DNA of 64,000 bases from Microbacteriaceae bacterium (GTDB lineage Bacteria > Actinomycetota > Actinomycetes > Actinomycetales > Microbacteriaceae), in the NCBI GenBank assembly GCA_014377425.1, contig JACMPQ010000062.1, positions 16,015-80,014 on the forward strand, in the 5' to 3' direction. The translations under genes and the position numbers were made by a program. Numbering within the stretch: the first letter of the stretch is position 1; the number at the start of each line of letters is the position of its first letter. Positions 55,815 to 63,896 of the stretch are shown in pieces. The notes below the pieces were generated by a model. It did not search any database and had not been told where the DNA came from. It saw only the letters and a program-made list of their open reading frames with translations.

Positions 55815-56293
55815 GCGACGACCGTCTCTCCACCAACGACCGTCTCTACACGACAGACGCTCAAATGCTTGAGGTCGCCACCGCGGAGGCGCTGAAGGGC
55901 GCGTCCGACGGCGGAATCCCGATCGGGGCTGCGCTGTTCAGCTCTGACGGTCGCCTCCTGGGCAGCGGTCACAATCGTCGCGTTCAGGATGACGACGCCG
56001 CGATGCACGCCGAAACCAACGCGTTCCACAACGCGGGCCGACAAAAGAGTTATCGCAATACCGTCATGGTGACCACCCTGTCGCCGTGCTGGTACTGCTC
56101 GGGGCTCGTGCGTCAGTTCGGAATCGGACGCGTCGTGGTCGGAGACGACCAGAACTTCCTCGGAGGTCAAAACTGGCTCGCCGAGCACGGAGTGGAGTTA
56201 ACCGTCATCAACGATCCGCACCTGATCTCGACGATGGCCGAGTTCATCACCACGCATCCGGTGCTATGGAACGAAGACATCGGCGAAGAGTAA
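55811..56293 (+). CDS. cytosine deaminase of the fungal (CDA-fold) type
   Basis: A 160-residue zinc deaminase converting cytosine to uracil. The zinc site is HAETNAFHNAGR (His ligand, catalytic Glu) and TLSPCWYCSGLV (two Cys ligands). The C-terminal half, with FGIGRVVVGDDQNFLGGQNWL, then FITTHPVLWNEDIGEE, follows the yeast Fcy1 sequence closely. This CDA-fold enzyme is unrelated to the large amidohydrolase CodA of E. coli. The start overlaps the permease stop as ATGA, so uptake and deamination are coupled. A strong terminator follows at 56314. Confidence 0.92.
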   Translation: MSDDRLSTNDRLYTTDAQMLEVATAEALKGASDGGIPIGAALFSSDGRLLGSGHNRRVQDDDAAMHAETNAFHNAGRQKSYRNTVMVTTLSPCWYCSGLVRQFGIGRVVVGDDQNFLGGQNWLAEHGVELTVINDPHLISTMAEFITTHPVLWNEDIGEE

Positions 56294-56313
56294 GCCGCAT
56301 TGGACAGAGAAAG

Positions 56314-56344
56314 CGCGACCCGGGCCACCCGGGTTGCGTTTTTT
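56314..56344 (+). terminator. rho-independent terminator after the cytosine deaminase gene
   Basis: Eleven-base stem CGCGACCCGGG/CCCGGGTTGCG (one G-T pair) with a three-base loop, followed by TTTTTT. Confidence 0.9.
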
Positions 56345-56361
56345 CTTGCCTGCCTTCGGGT

Positions 56362-57033
56362 TTATGCCGCCAGAAGCGTGGCGGTGAGAAATCCACTCAC
56401 GTCGTCAAGTTCTTCCCGCGAAATCGAGTGCGCAATGCCAAAATATTCCCGGTCGGTGAGGGTGCTGTGCAGCGGCGACCACTCGGCCGTACGCTGTGAC
56501 GCTGACAGGGGGATGACCGGATCTGCCGGATCCCGGCCCCAAAACAGTGGTGGGAGGGACTGCTTCAGCTGCTCGTCACCCGGCCATTCGCCGGGAATCG
56601 AGAAACCGGCGAGGTTTACGTAGCTGACGAAGCGATCCGCCGCCCGCCGCATCAGGTGCACGGCCATCGCGCCGCCCTGCGAAAAGCCGAGGACTCCGAT
56701 AGCGGTCTCGGGGGTGAGCAGACCACCGGCAGCCAGATCGTCGAGCCAACCCAGGGTCGCGTCGACGGCGGCATCCGCAGCCTCGGCAGACGGCATTCCG
56801 GGTTGACCATCGTTGAACCAGGAGTAGCTGCTCGGTCCGACCGTGATCGGGGCCCGCACCGAAGCGAACACGATTCCGGTCGGCAGCAGCGGCATCAACC
56901 CGGCGAGGTCGTGCTCGTAAGATCCACGACCATGCATGAGTACCAAAAGCGGTGATTCGGTGAGTGCGGTGGCAATATCGGCCAGTGGCACCGACCAGAC
57001 CACGGCGGAGGCGTCAAGGGTGAGAGCGGTCAT
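56362..57033 (-). CDS. phospholipase/carboxylesterase family alpha/beta hydrolase
   Basis: A 223-residue alpha/beta hydrolase of the small esterase group (YpfH-like). The nucleophile elbow is LGFSQGGAMAVHL, the oxyanion strand is LLVLMHGRGSYEHDL, the Asp is expected in WGRDPADPVIP, and the His in LTDREYFGIAHSISREEL. No signal peptide is visible, so it acts in the cytoplasm on unknown esters. The ATG at 57033 lies six bases after TAGGCT (leaderless). Confidence 0.88.
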   Translation of the reverse strand: MTALTLDASAVVWSVPLADIATALTESPLLVLMHGRGSYEHDLAGLMPLLPTGIVFASVRAPITVGPSSYSWFNDGQPGMPSAEAADAAVDATLGWLDDLAAGGLLTPETAIGVLGFSQGGAMAVHLMRRAADRFVSYVNLAGFSIPGEWPGDEQLKQSLPPLFWGRDPADPVIPLSASQRTAEWSPLHSTLTDREYFGIAHSISREELDDVSGFLTATLLAA

Positions 57034-57039
57034 CCGGCA

Positions 57040-57045
57040 AGCCTA
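57040..57045 (-). promoter_or_regulatory. -10 hexamer of the esterase gene
   Basis: TAGGCT on the minus strand, six bases before the ATG at 57033, inside the short gap after the HAD gene. Confidence 0.5.
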
Positions 57046-57056
57046 GGGTTTTTGAC

Positions 57057-57911
57057 CTAGACCAGCTGGCCCTGACTACTGAGCTCGGCGAAACCCGGAA
57101 CGAGTTGGTCAAGACGATCGAGAACGTAGGTCGGTTGATCTTCCGCCGGTGCGGCCTGAAGATCGGCAACCGTGGTGTCGCCGGTGAGTACCAGCGCCGA
57201 CGCCATCCCGGCATTGAGCGCCATTTTTACGTCGGTGGAGAGACGATCGCCCACCATGAGGCAATTTCGTACGTCGACATCCAGCGCCTCGGTAACGGTC
57301 TCGATCATGATCGCGTCGGGCTTACCGACGTTCACTAAACACGTGGTGCCGGTGCTGGCCTCGATTGCGGCAACGATCGCTGCGGCATCCGGCTCCCCCG
57401 CCCCACCCGGGAACGGGCAGTAGCGATCGGGATTGGTGGTGACCAAAATGGCCCGCTTGTGAAACCAAATGGCATCAAACGCGATTTGCAATTTGCGGTA
57501 GTCGAAGGTGCGGTCGTAGCTGGCGATAACAATGTCGATCTCTGCCGGGTCGTCGGAGATGCGAATACCGGCGGCGAGGAGCGCTCGAATGAGCGGCTCC
57601 TCGGCGATCGGAAACACGGTCGCCCCCGGATGCGTACGGGTGAGCCAGGCGACCATGCTCACGATGGTGTTGACGACATCCTTCTCGTCAACTTCCAACC
57701 CCAGGCCGGTCAGCTTCGCCACGTACTGCTGGCGATCCTTGGTCGGATTATTGGAGAGGAAAATGGTGCGGATGCCCTCGTCTTTGAGGTGGGTGAGAAG
57801 CCGGTGGGCCCCGGGCAGCAGGCTGTCTCCCAGATACACCGTTCCATCGAGGTCGAAGAGGTACGCCTCGTACATTTTCTCCGGCGCACGGAGGGCGCCC
57901 GACACGGTCAT
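57057..57911 (-). CDS. HAD-IIA (NagD-like) phosphatase
   Basis: A 284-residue HAD phosphatase of subfamily IIA. Motif I is LFDLDGTVYLGDSLLPGA, motif II is IFLSNNPTKDRQQY, the cap domain follows (about 90-200), and motif IV is LMVGDRLSTDVKMALNAGM with the Lys of motif III before it. NagD relatives dephosphorylate sugar, glycerol or nucleotide phosphates. The ATG at 57911 overlaps the stop of the FGGY kinase gene (ATGA), so this is the third gene of the araM operon. A second in-frame ATG at 57875 is possible but would lose the coupling. Confidence 0.9.
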   Translation of the reverse strand: MTVSGALRAPEKMYEAYLFDLDGTVYLGDSLLPGAHRLLTHLKDEGIRTIFLSNNPTKDRQQYVAKLTGLGLEVDEKDVVNTIVSMVAWLTRTHPGATVFPIAEEPLIRALLAAGIRISDDPAEIDIVIASYDRTFDYRKLQIAFDAIWFHKRAILVTTNPDRYCPFPGGAGEPDAAAIVAAIEASTGTTCLVNVGKPDAIMIETVTEALDVDVRNCLMVGDRLSTDVKMALNAGMASALVLTGDTTVADLQAAPAEDQPTYVLDRLDQLVPGFAELSSQGQLV

Positions 57912-59419
57912 CGGGTCACCACTGCGAGATCGCGCGCAAGGTTTCGCGTGCTGGGATAGAGCTCACGATAAACAGCAAAAAATTCTTCGTAGCGAGTCAT
58001 GGCATCCTGTCGGGGCTCAAATCGTTGTCCCAGCTGGCTCATCGCGAGAGCAGCCTCGCGAATGTTGGCAAACCAGCCGGCGCCGGCGGCAGCCAGGATG
58101 GCAGCCCCCAGACTCGTGCTTTCCTCTTCGACTGCGATCACCACGGGACGCCCCAGAACGTCTGCCAAAATCTGGCACCACAGTTCGCTTCGTGCACCGC
58201 CGCCCATCACGATGATGGTTTCAACCGGCACGGGCAGCGCCTCATCGACCCCGGCAAAGCAGAGCCGCAACTCGAACGCGAGGCCCTCGAGCACGGCGCG
58301 GTAGATGTGCGCACGGCTGTGGATGCCGCTGAGGCCAAACATCATGCCGCGGGCGTTGTGATCCCAGTAGGGGGTGAGCGCGGCATTCCAGTAGGGCACC
58401 ACAAGGAGGCCCTCGGAGCCGAGCGGAACAGCGGATGCCTCGACGGAAAGTCGCTCAAAGATCGATGTACCGTCGATCTCGCCGCGCTCGCTCTCCGCCA
58501 CAAAGGTGTCGACAAACCAGTTGATGAGGTACGTTCCTGCCCCGATGAACACCTCATAGGAGTAGGTGCCGGGGATGGGACCGGTGAGCGCCCGATAGTC
58601 GGTGCGTGCCTCGTAGACCTCGCTGTAGCATCCGGCAACCACCCCGGTTCCAAGGTTGAGGTAGGCCCGACCGGGGGCAGAAATATTCGAACCGAGCGCA
58701 GCGGCTTGCCCATCGCCGGCGCCGGAGACGATTGCGAGCCCGGCAGGTAAACCTAGCTCGCCCGCAGCGCCCTCCGAAAGGGTGCCGATGGGGTCGCCGG
58801 GCGATACCAGAGCGCTGACCTTACTTCGATCCAACCCCACATCGGCGAGGAGAGAGTCGTCGTAGTCGAAAGTGGCGAGGTCGACCAACCCGAGCGGGTC
58901 AGCCGAGGCCGTTGAGGTGAGCCAGGTTCCGGTCATCCGATGGATGAGGTACCCGTGCACGTCGACCACGTGCTGCGTTTGGGCCAGCAAGTCGGGCTCG
59001 TGTTCGCGCATCCAGAGCAATTTGTAATAGGCCGGGGTGGGGTTGGCCGGCTTTCCGGTGAGCTCGTGCACGCGCGTTGTGCCGGCCTGCTCGACCTCAA
59101 CGGTGGCGCGGCGATCTAACCAAAGCATGGCCGGACGCACCGGTTCATCGTGGCCGTCGAGACACGCAAACGACTCGCGTTGATGCGCCACGGCGATAGC
59201 CGCAAATCGGGCCGGGTTAATTCCGGCTGATGCCTGCGACACCGCCACCGCCGTGGTGTCCCACCAGTGCCGCGGATCCTGTTCGCCGTACCCCGGCGCG
59301 GGAACGCTCAGCGCCAGGGGAACCCGTGCGGAGGCGATAACCCGACCGGTGCGATCCCAGATCATGCATTTCGTTCCCGAGGTGGAGCAATCAACCGAGA
59401 CGACGAGATCAGCGGTCAC
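57908..59419 (-). CDS. FGGY-family carbohydrate kinase
   Basis: A 503-residue sugar or polyol kinase with the two ASKHA lobes. VVSVDCSTSGTKCMIWD is the phosphate-1 loop, WLDRRA and GKPANPTPAYYKLLWMREH lie in the sugar domain, and the second lobe has VSGAGDGQAAALG with the catalytic Asp and IIVMGGGARSELWCQILADVLGRPV. It is closest by eye to the xylulokinase/gluconokinase group, but the substrate is not decidable. GTG start at 59419 overlapping the araM stop (GTGA). The kinase, a glycerol-1-phosphate dehydrogenase-like enzyme and a phosphatase form a coupled three-gene operon. Confidence 0.9.
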   Translation of the reverse strand: MTADLVVSVDCSTSGTKCMIWDRTGRVIASARVPLALSVPAPGYGEQDPRHWWDTTAVAVSQASAGINPARFAAIAVAHQRESFACLDGHDEPVRPAMLWLDRRATVEVEQAGTTRVHELTGKPANPTPAYYKLLWMREHEPDLLAQTQHVVDVHGYLIHRMTGTWLTSTASADPLGLVDLATFDYDDSLLADVGLDRSKVSALVSPGDPIGTLSEGAAGELGLPAGLAIVSGAGDGQAAALGSNISAPGRAYLNLGTGVVAGCYSEVYEARTDYRALTGPIPGTYSYEVFIGAGTYLINWFVDTFVAESERGEIDGTSIFERLSVEASAVPLGSEGLLVVPYWNAALTPYWDHNARGMMFGLSGIHSRAHIYRAVLEGLAFELRLCFAGVDEALPVPVETIIVMGGGARSELWCQILADVLGRPVVIAVEEESTSLGAAILAAAGAGWFANIREAALAMSQLGQRFEPRQDAMTRYEEFFAVYRELYPSTRNLARDLAVVTR

Positions 59420-60882
59420 GAAACGAGAACTTCACTCGTCGCCAGACGAACCCGTTCGAGAACCAAGTCGATGTCGGCATCCGTCCACCAGCCCAGGAAG
59501 AACAGAAGGTCATTCACCGTAAATCGGTTACGCATGAAGTGGCAGTTAGCCACAGCCCAGCGCCAGATTTCGTCGTCGATCCACGACTCGAGGCCGGCGG
59601 CACCGGTGGGGGAACCCGCGGCGACGAGAGCGGTGGCGAGGATGCGCGGTTCGGGAACCGAGGAACCGAAGGTGGCGGCAAAAGTCGAGCGGTCACTCAA
59701 GACCGATTCTACGGTCTCCCGCCGGGCCGACCAGGCGGCCAGCTTCGAGCGGTAGTCGCTCCAGCATTCCGCGCCCTGGCGGCCGGTTTCATCCACCCGA
59801 ATAAATGCCGAACGTACGCGTTCTTCCAACTCCTGCTCGGTGGGAAAGTTCAACTGCACGTCGCTGCTTTCCAGCCGCTCCAGAAGCAATTGCCACGACG
59901 CCGCAGCAACCAGGGAGGCCGCACCCACCTGAGCGCCGTGAAGGCCGACCGTATCGCCCTTGGCCGCCGCAAGCATGTCGAGCATGTGGCTGGTGACGTG
60001 CTCCGCCCCGGACAGGCAGGCGGTGGTACCGGCTACTCCCGTACCAATTCCGCGGATGGCCAGAACCTCGGTGAGTCGGGCTACTGCCGTCTCGTCACCC
60101 TCGCTGAGACCCTTGGCCCAGACCGCCGGGTCTCCCGCAAAAGCCAGCAGGAGATCGCGGGGGGTCTGGTGGAAGGTTGTGTCCAAGCCAAACTGGGCGG
60201 CAAGTTGCCAATCCGCCGGAGCCGTGTAGAGCGACAAAACCTCGCCCAGCCCGGCACTGTTCATCGCTTCCGGCGCCTCGCTGATGGTGGTCGTGTCGGC
60301 AATAACCACGTCGGGCCAGCGGGACGGGATGGTGCGCTTCACGCCGTTGCGCAGAATCACCGAAACGTTGTCGGTGAAGCCATCGACAGACGCCGCTGTC
60401 TGAACGACGATGAGCGGGAGATTTTCGCGGCGGGAGGTGGCTACCTTGCCAATGTCGGTGATGGTGCCGCCACCGATGGTGACCACGCAGTCCGCTTCGG
60501 CCACCGCAATCGCCGCGCAGTCAATGGACTCGTCGTCGGCCAGCAGATGACCGTGCCCGAGAACGACTCGCGTGACGGTGAAGTGTTGCGCGAGGGCATC
60601 CTGCACCATTGTCTTGAGGTCGACTCCGCGACGATAGATGATCGTGTCATCAACCAACAGCAGAATTTTCGCCGTCTGAAGCGGTAGCTCGGCACGGGTG
60701 AGCTCGAAAATTACTTCGTCAACAACGCGGTTGGTGGCGTCGGGGCCGACGATCAGTTGACGCAGCCCCAGCGGGACCAAGGACTCGGAGTTTCCCGCTT
60801 CGGCAATGACCTCGCGAAGCCGAGCCAGATCAGTGGGGTCTTGGATCGATGCAAAAAGACTCGCGGCGGCAGCGTGCGCCAT
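59416..60882 (-). CDS. araM: AraM-like sn-glycerol-1-phosphate dehydrogenase
   Basis: A 488-residue metal-dependent dehydrogenase of the AraM/EgsA family, which interconverts dihydroxyacetone phosphate and sn-glycerol 1-phosphate. The NAD-binding loop is IGGGTITDIGKVAT, substrate residues lie in QTAASVDGFTDNVSV, and the metal site is expected in SAGLGEVLSLYTAPADW, LSGAEHVTSHMLDM and GLHGAQVG. The family usually has about 390-450 residues; the extra length is an N-terminal segment of about 40 residues and the C-terminal helical part. A strong promoter with an embedded palindrome lies upstream, facing the SorC regulator gene. Confidence 0.87.
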   Translation of the reverse strand: MAHAAAASLFASIQDPTDLARLREVIAEAGNSESLVPLGLRQLIVGPDATNRVVDEVIFELTRAELPLQTAKILLLVDDTIIYRRGVDLKTMVQDALAQHFTVTRVVLGHGHLLADDESIDCAAIAVAEADCVVTIGGGTITDIGKVATSRRENLPLIVVQTAASVDGFTDNVSVILRNGVKRTIPSRWPDVVIADTTTISEAPEAMNSAGLGEVLSLYTAPADWQLAAQFGLDTTFHQTPRDLLLAFAGDPAVWAKGLSEGDETAVARLTEVLAIRGIGTGVAGTTACLSGAEHVTSHMLDMLAAAKGDTVGLHGAQVGAASLVAAASWQLLLERLESSDVQLNFPTEQELEERVRSAFIRVDETGRQGAECWSDYRSKLAAWSARRETVESVLSDRSTFAATFGSSVPEPRILATALVAAGSPTGAAGLESWIDDEIWRWAVANCHFMRNRFTVNDLLFFLGWWTDADIDLVLERVRLATSEVLVS

Positions 60883-60969
60883 GTCATTTCTCCCTTGAAA
60901 TGCCGCGGAACAGTGTCTGCGCGGTCATGCTGATATTTATGCCGAATGTGACTGATAATTCTTTCTGAC

Positions 60970-60998
60970 TGTAAGACTCGCCAGTGTCACTGTCAACT
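60970..60998 (-). promoter_or_regulatory. sigma-70 promoter of the araM operon with embedded palindrome
   Basis: On the minus strand TTGACA (60993-60998), a 17-base spacer and TACAGT (60970-60975). The perfect 11-base palindrome CAGTGTCACTG (60984-60994) lies in the spacer and touches the -35, so bound protein would block RNA polymerase. Transcription would start about 80 bases before the araM ATG. Confidence 0.7.
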
Positions 60999-61154
60999 CG
61001 TTCCTCCGGCGAAGTAGTTGGGCGACATTTCCTCTTCTGGCAATTCGTGGCGCACCCGGCCAGAAAGTGAGCCAAAGCCGCAAAAATCTGCATACTTGCG
61101 TAAAATTTGCCGCGAATCAGCGTCCCGCGTCATTTGGGATACAGCGGCGGTCGT

Positions 61155-61160
61155 AGAATA
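61155..61160 (+). promoter_or_regulatory. -10 hexamer of the SorC regulator gene
   Basis: TAGAAT followed by ATATATAC, about 49 bases before the ATG at 61209. No clear -35 is seen. Confidence 0.45.
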
Positions 61161-61208
61161 TATATACAGAAACCCAGGCGGGTCGCACGAATAAAACAAA
61201 GGATTTTG

Positions 61209-62171
61209 ATGGCTACGAATCTTGAGTCACGGCGCATCATGACCAAGGTTGCGCGCATGTACCACAGCAGGGGGATGCGGCAGACTGAGATCTCTTCGCT
61301 CCTCGGCATTTCTCAGGCGCGAGTGTCGCGGCTTCTCAGCTCTGCCGAAGAGGCCAACATCGTTCGCACCGTGGTTGTCATCCCCGACGGTTTGCATGCC
61401 GAACTCGAAGAGTCGCTGGAAGCGCGCTTCGGTCTCACCCAAGCACACGTGGTCGAAGCCCTCGACGACTCCGACGAGTCCGGCCTCAATCGCGATCTCG
61501 GGGATGCTGCGGCCACGATTTTCGCCGCCCTTACCCTCGACGAGCAGACTGTGGGCTTCACCTCCTGGAGCGCCTCCCTTCGCTCCCTCTCTGCGACCCT
61601 CGAATCGGCGCGGCAGACCGGCCGTGTTCGCGTCGTGGAGCTCTTGGGAGACGTGGGCCCCCCACGCATGCAGCACGAGGCCACCCGTGCTACCCAGCGC
61701 CTCGCCGACCAGATCGGCGCGACGGCACTGTTTCTCCGGGCTCCCGGGGTTGTTGCTTCCCCGGCAATTCGGGATGCCATCGTGGAGCAAGACGCGCATA
61801 TTCGAGAAGCGCTGGATGCCCTCGACAACCTAGACATTGCACTGGTCGGGATCGGCACCTGTGAAATTCACCTGCCATTGGTACCCGGGGACAACTTCTT
61901 CAGCGAGGAACAGTTTGCTTTGGCAAAGTCGCTTGGCGCAGTCGGCCAAGTCAACCTGCGCTTTTTGGATGCCGAGGGCAAGCCGGTGGTCAGCGAGCTC
62001 GACGATCTCGTGCTCGGCGTGACCCTCCCCCAGCTTCGCGCAGCCAGACGGCGAATCGGCGTGGCCGGTGGCAGCAGCAAGTTTGAGGCGGTGCGGGCTG
62101 CGGTTCGCGGTGCCTGGGTGGACACGCTCATTACCGACCTCAGAACCGCTGAGCGCCTTCTGGCTGAGTAA
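61209..62171 (+). CDS. SorC-family transcriptional regulator
   Basis: A 320-residue regulator with an N-terminal helix-turn-helix (about residues 15-45: ARMYHSRGMRQTEISSLLGISQ, then ARVSRLLSSA) and the C-terminal sugar-phosphate-binding domain of the SorC/DeoR-like family. That domain has the characteristic TVGFTSWSASLRSLSATLES and VELLGDVGPPRMQHEAT, and GVAGGSSKFEAVRAAVRGAWVDTLITD at the end. It probably binds a phosphorylated sugar and controls the divergent araM-kinase-phosphatase operon. AAAGGA before the ATG at 61209 fixes the start; the upstream open extension has no domain match. Confidence 0.9.
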   Translation: MATNLESRRIMTKVARMYHSRGMRQTEISSLLGISQARVSRLLSSAEEANIVRTVVVIPDGLHAELEESLEARFGLTQAHVVEALDDSDESGLNRDLGDAAATIFAALTLDEQTVGFTSWSASLRSLSATLESARQTGRVRVVELLGDVGPPRMQHEATRATQRLADQIGATALFLRAPGVVASPAIRDAIVEQDAHIREALDALDNLDIALVGIGTCEIHLPLVPGDNFFSEEQFALAKSLGAVGQVNLRFLDAEGKPVVSELDDLVLGVTLPQLRAARRRIGVAGGSSKFEAVRAAVRGAWVDTLITDLRTAERLLAE

Positions 62172-62231
62172 GAGTTTTCACAAGCGCAGGCACGCTGGCT
62201 GGCAGCGCACCCTGTCTTGCCGCAAAGAGAA

Positions 62232-62272
62232 GGGGGCTCCCGGGCTAATCGCCCCGGAGCCCCCCTTTTTTT
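62232..62272 (+). terminator. rho-independent terminator after the SorC gene
   Basis: Thirteen-pair stem GGGGGCTCC(C)GGGC / GCCC(C)GGAGCCCCC with one mismatch and a five-base loop, followed by seven T. Confidence 0.9.
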
Positions 62273-62276
62273 CTAG

Positions 62277-63521
62277 TTAATTACGGAACTGCCGGAAGAA
62301 GGTTTGCACGTCATCCACGTAAGTGTCCGGCACCTCAAGCGGAGCGAAATGCCCGCCCTCGCTGTGAACCCGGTACTGCTGAAGGTTGAAGTACTTGTCC
62401 GTCCAGGTGCGCGGCGGCTTGTAAATCTCACCGGGGAAAATACTCACCGCGGTCGGCGCGCCGACCACGGGGAAGTTCAGGTGCGAGGGCGTCCATGGGT
62501 TGTTACGGCACTCCCAGTAGTAGCGCGACGACGTTCCGCCGGTCTCGGTGAGAAAGTAGATCGCGGCGGTCGTGATGAGGTCTTCCTTCGGCCAGACACG
62601 CTCGAACGCCTCGGTACCCGACCCGCGTTCCTCAAGACCCCAGAAGTATCGCTTCTCGGTGATCCAGGCCAATTGCCCCGCTGGCGAGTCGGCCACAAGC
62701 GACGCTAGGGTTTGCGGCTTCGTGAGCTGCATCTCGCCGTAGCCGCTCTCGTTCTCCACAAAGAGCTTGCCGCGCTCAAACCAGTGCTCTTCACCCTCGC
62801 CGTATTCCGACGCGGCCGGGAGCCCCAACACCGGGTCGTATTCGACTCCGGGGGGAGCATCGGGGTGCGCCCCCAGGTAGTGGCTCAGCTGAGCGGGGAA
62901 GTGGGTGTAAACGCCGTAGAGATCCTGCGCATACTTGTGGCCGTGCTGTTGCGCAATCAGGGCGCCCCAGTCCCCCCCGGCGGTGGCGTATTTCTCGTAG
63001 CCGAGAACATCCTTCATGAGCGTGTTCTCAAGGTCGGCGGTCTTCCAGAAGTTCCACCCTGACTCGGTCAGCGGGGAGGAGAAGGCGTAACCGGGAAGGG
63101 AGATGAGAACGACGTCGAAGGAGTCGTTCGGGTCTCCGCCGTAGCTTGCCGGGTCGGTGAGTGGGCCGAGCACCTTACGCACGTCCCAGAAGGTCCAGGG
63201 CCAGCCGTGGTGAAGCAGAAGCGGCATGGGGTTTGGGCCCTTGCCCTTGATGTGGATGAAGTGCACGGGAATTCCCATGAGCGTCATCTTGAACTGCGGT
63301 AACTCGTTCATGCGTCGTTCGACGTCGCGCCAGTCGTACTCGTTGATCCAGTAGTCGACGAGTTTTTTCTGGTAATCGCCGTTGTAGCCGTAGCGCCAAT
63401 CGTCATTCCCAAAATCCGGTGCGAATTTGGTTCGAATCAACCGCTCTCGCATGTCCGCGAGTTTCTCGTCGGAAATCGAAATGGTGAACGGTTCTACCTG
63501 ATAGTCCTGGCCAGAAGCCAT
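62277..63521 (-). CDS. epoxide hydrolase (EHN domain, alpha/beta hydrolase)
   Basis: A 414-residue epoxide hydrolase of the microsomal type. The EHN domain lies at residues about 5-110 (FTISISDEKLADMRERLIRTK, DWRDVERRMNELPQFK). The hydrolase fold has the oxyanion HGWP (LLHHGWPWTFWDV), the nucleophile Asp in ATAGGDWGALIAQQHG, and the charge-relay His expected in SEGGHFAPLEVPD. A tyrosine pair in the lid activates the epoxide. Starts at 63539 and 63563 are open, but AAGGAGG is correctly spaced only for the ATG at 63521. Isolated between tRNA-Val and the SorC gene; the substrate is unknown. Confidence 0.92.
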   Translation of the reverse strand: MASGQDYQVEPFTISISDEKLADMRERLIRTKFAPDFGNDDWRYGYNGDYQKKLVDYWINEYDWRDVERRMNELPQFKMTLMGIPVHFIHIKGKGPNPMPLLLHHGWPWTFWDVRKVLGPLTDPASYGGDPNDSFDVVLISLPGYAFSSPLTESGWNFWKTADLENTLMKDVLGYEKYATAGGDWGALIAQQHGHKYAQDLYGVYTHFPAQLSHYLGAHPDAPPGVEYDPVLGLPAASEYGEGEEHWFERGKLFVENESGYGEMQLTKPQTLASLVADSPAGQLAWITEKRYFWGLEERGSGTEAFERVWPKEDLITTAAIYFLTETGGTSSRYYWECRNNPWTPSHLNFPVVGAPTAVSIFPGEIYKPPRTWTDKYFNLQQYRVHSEGGHFAPLEVPDTYVDDVQTFFRQFRN

Positions 63522-63742
63522 CTGAACCTCCTTGTTCATGTCAGCGACGCCACCTCGCGCCATCCTGCTCGATGCGTAAATATTCTATAGGTGGCGAAGC
63601 ATTCAAGGGGATGACGGGAATCCGCCAATTTCACGACGATTAGCGAATGCGTTCGGAAACTGAGATTGAGAAAGCCATGACGGGCTTCCCGGCCGGGGTG
63701 CGATCCTCGCGGGCCGAAAGTTTCCACGACGAGATTTTTCTG

Positions 63743-63818
63743 TGGTGGGCCCTACCGGGCTCGAACCGATGACATCCACGGTGTAAACGTGGCGCTCTAC
63801 CAACTGAGCTAAAGGCCC
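63743..63818 (-). tRNA. tRNA-Val, anticodon TAC
   Basis: A 76-base tRNA on the minus strand with all arms: acceptor GGGCCTT/AGGGCCC, D arm AGCTCAGTTGGTAGAGC, anticodon stem CCACG/CGTGG with loop TTTACAC (anticodon TAC, reads GTA), T arm with TTCGAGC, discriminator A and encoded CCA. Confidence 0.97.
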
Positions 63819-63883
63819 GCGGCTGCCCGACGTTCAGCAACTGCGCGGTGCCTCAACTGTACAGGCATCCATAAGGGCGGTCG

Positions 63884-63889
63884 TACACT
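63884..63889 (+). promoter_or_regulatory. -10 hexamer of the right-edge gene
   Basis: TACACT, seven bases before the ATG at 63897. Confidence 0.45.
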
Positions 63890-63896
63890 CGCTGAG

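Larger units (their letters stand above)
60883..61208. promoter_or_regulatory. 326-base divergent control region between araM and the SorC gene
   Basis: The region is A+T-rich compared with the flanks and holds no gene. It contains the araM promoter and palindrome (60970-60998), three CAGTCA/TGACTG elements around 60948-60973 in the araM leader, and the A+T-rich SorC gene promoter near 61155. These are the natural targets of the SorC protein. Confidence 0.6.
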
